Assembly: GCF_000312485.1 (NCBI RefSeq)
Contig: NZ_HE997643.1
Span: 1,564,381 to 1,628,380 of the forward strand
Length of the DNA stretch: 64,000 bases
Direction of reading: 5' to 3'
Source of the DNA: Yersinia massiliensis CCUG 53443
Lineage (GTDB): Bacteria > Pseudomonadota > Gammaproteobacteria > Enterobacterales > Enterobacteriaceae
Position numbers and translations under genes: made by a program
Shown: positions 63,458 to 64,000 of the stretch, one piece after another
How the letters are laid out: each line of letters starts with the position of its first letter
Numbering within the stretch: the first letter of the stretch is position 1
The notes under the pieces: generated by a model
Databases searched by the model: none
Seen by the model: only the letters and a program-made list of their open reading frames with translations
What the model was told of the DNA's origin: nothing

Positions 63458-64000
63458 CTAGATGACTTGCTGTTTTAGCCAAGCTGCAAAATTCTCACCT
63501 TCGGTAGTATGACGCACACCATAAGTGACAAAGGCCTTCATATAACCCAACTTGTCACCGCAATCGTGAGATTTACCCGTCATATGAAAAGCTTCAACAG
63601 GCTCTTGCTCCATCAGCATCGCAATGGCATCAGTTAGCTGAATTTCATCGCCCGCACCACGTGGGGTTTTCTTCAGCAATGGCCAGATGTCTTTCGAAAA
63701 CACATACCGCCCCACTACCGCAAGGTTTGATGGCGCATCTTCCACTGACGGTTTCTCAACCACTGCCGTCATCAGGGTGCTTTCACCCGGAGCTAAATCG
63801 ACGTGTCCGCAATCAGCAATCCCGTATTTAGAGACATCTTCTCTAGGCACTGGCTCAACCATAATTTGGCTGCGCCCAGTGTCTTCGAAACGTTTGATCA
63901 TACTGGCCAGGTTTTCTTTAGATAAGTCGGCCGTTGAATCATCAAGCAAGACGTCTGGCAACAAAACAATAAACGGATTATCACCCACCATCGGCTGGGC
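63458..64000 (-). CDS. galU: GalU, UTP-glucose-1-phosphate uridylyltransferase (partial)
   Basis: The C-terminal 180 or so residues lie in the window and the frame stays open to the edge ([20 protein letters not shown]), so the true start is outside. GalU makes UDP-glucose. [19 protein letters not shown] and [17 protein letters not shown] are typical GalU segments. The end is a TAA after WLKQQVI. Tandem with galF. Confidence 0.95.
   Translation of the reverse strand, partial: AQPMVGDNPFIVLLPDVLLDDSTADLSKENLASMIKRFEDTGRSQIMVEPVPREDVSKYGIADCGHVDLAPGESTLMTAVVEKPSVEDAPSNLAVVGRYVFSKDIWPLLKKTPRGAGDEIQLTDAIAMLMEQEPVEAFHMTGKSHDCGDKLGYMKAFVTYGVRHTTEGENFAAWLKQQVI

Overview
The window reads as the chromosome of a Yersinia species, most likely of the Y. 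enterocolitica group. The gene set is enterobacterial (his operon, sbcB, plaP, yeeZ, tmaR, gnd, galF, galU), an ERIC element is present, and a complete cob-pdu block lies a short distance from his, as it does in Salmonella. The species call is an inference from recalled protein similarity and gene order; nothing was searched.

Region 1 (1-10.8 kb, minus strand) is the anaerobic cobalamin operon cbiA-B-C-D-E-T-F-G-H-J-K-L, entering cbiM at the window edge. The order is that of Salmonella and most junctions overlap. A class-I cobalamin riboswitch precedes cbiA, and its last hairpin, with a U tract, abuts the cbiA start codon. Region 2 (11.1-13.3 kb, minus) holds the regulator pocR and the propanediol facilitator pduF. 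Region 3 (14.0-33.1 kb, plus) is the propanediol-utilisation operon pduABCDEGHJKLMNOPQSTUVW. It encodes a bacterial microcompartment shell, B12-dependent diol dehydratase and its reactivase, cofactor recycling enzymes and the propionyl branch. Its tail is cobA (uroporphyrinogen-III methyltransferase), cobD and pduX, which feed cobalamin synthesis. PocR presumably couples both operons; a recurring ATTGTCATC-type motif in both control regions is a candidate operator.

Region 4 (33.5-38.0 kb, plus) is a four-gene sugar-type ABC importer. Region 5 (38.2-49.4 kb) contains tmaR, a yeeA gene with an apparent internal deletion of about 300 bp, an SDR reductase, sbcB, the putrescine importer plaP, an hcxA-like dehydrogenase, a divergent sugar-type ABC transporter with no binding protein beside it, and yeeZ. 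Two copies of a palindromic repeat of about 85 bp lie here.

Region 6 (49.8-57.1 kb, plus) is the his operon (hisLGDCBHAFI) with leader peptide and attenuator. Region 7 (57.3-64.0 kb, minus) is gnd, then an AT-rich three-gene gtr-type glycosyl-modification cluster between gnd and galF, then galF and a partial galU. The large membrane glycosyltransferase gene of the gtr cluster is split at an A7 tract that is also a perfect A_AAA_AAA slippery heptamer. The split may be a mutation, phase variation or frameshift expression.

No transposase, prophage gene, tRNA, rRNA or CRISPR array was seen.
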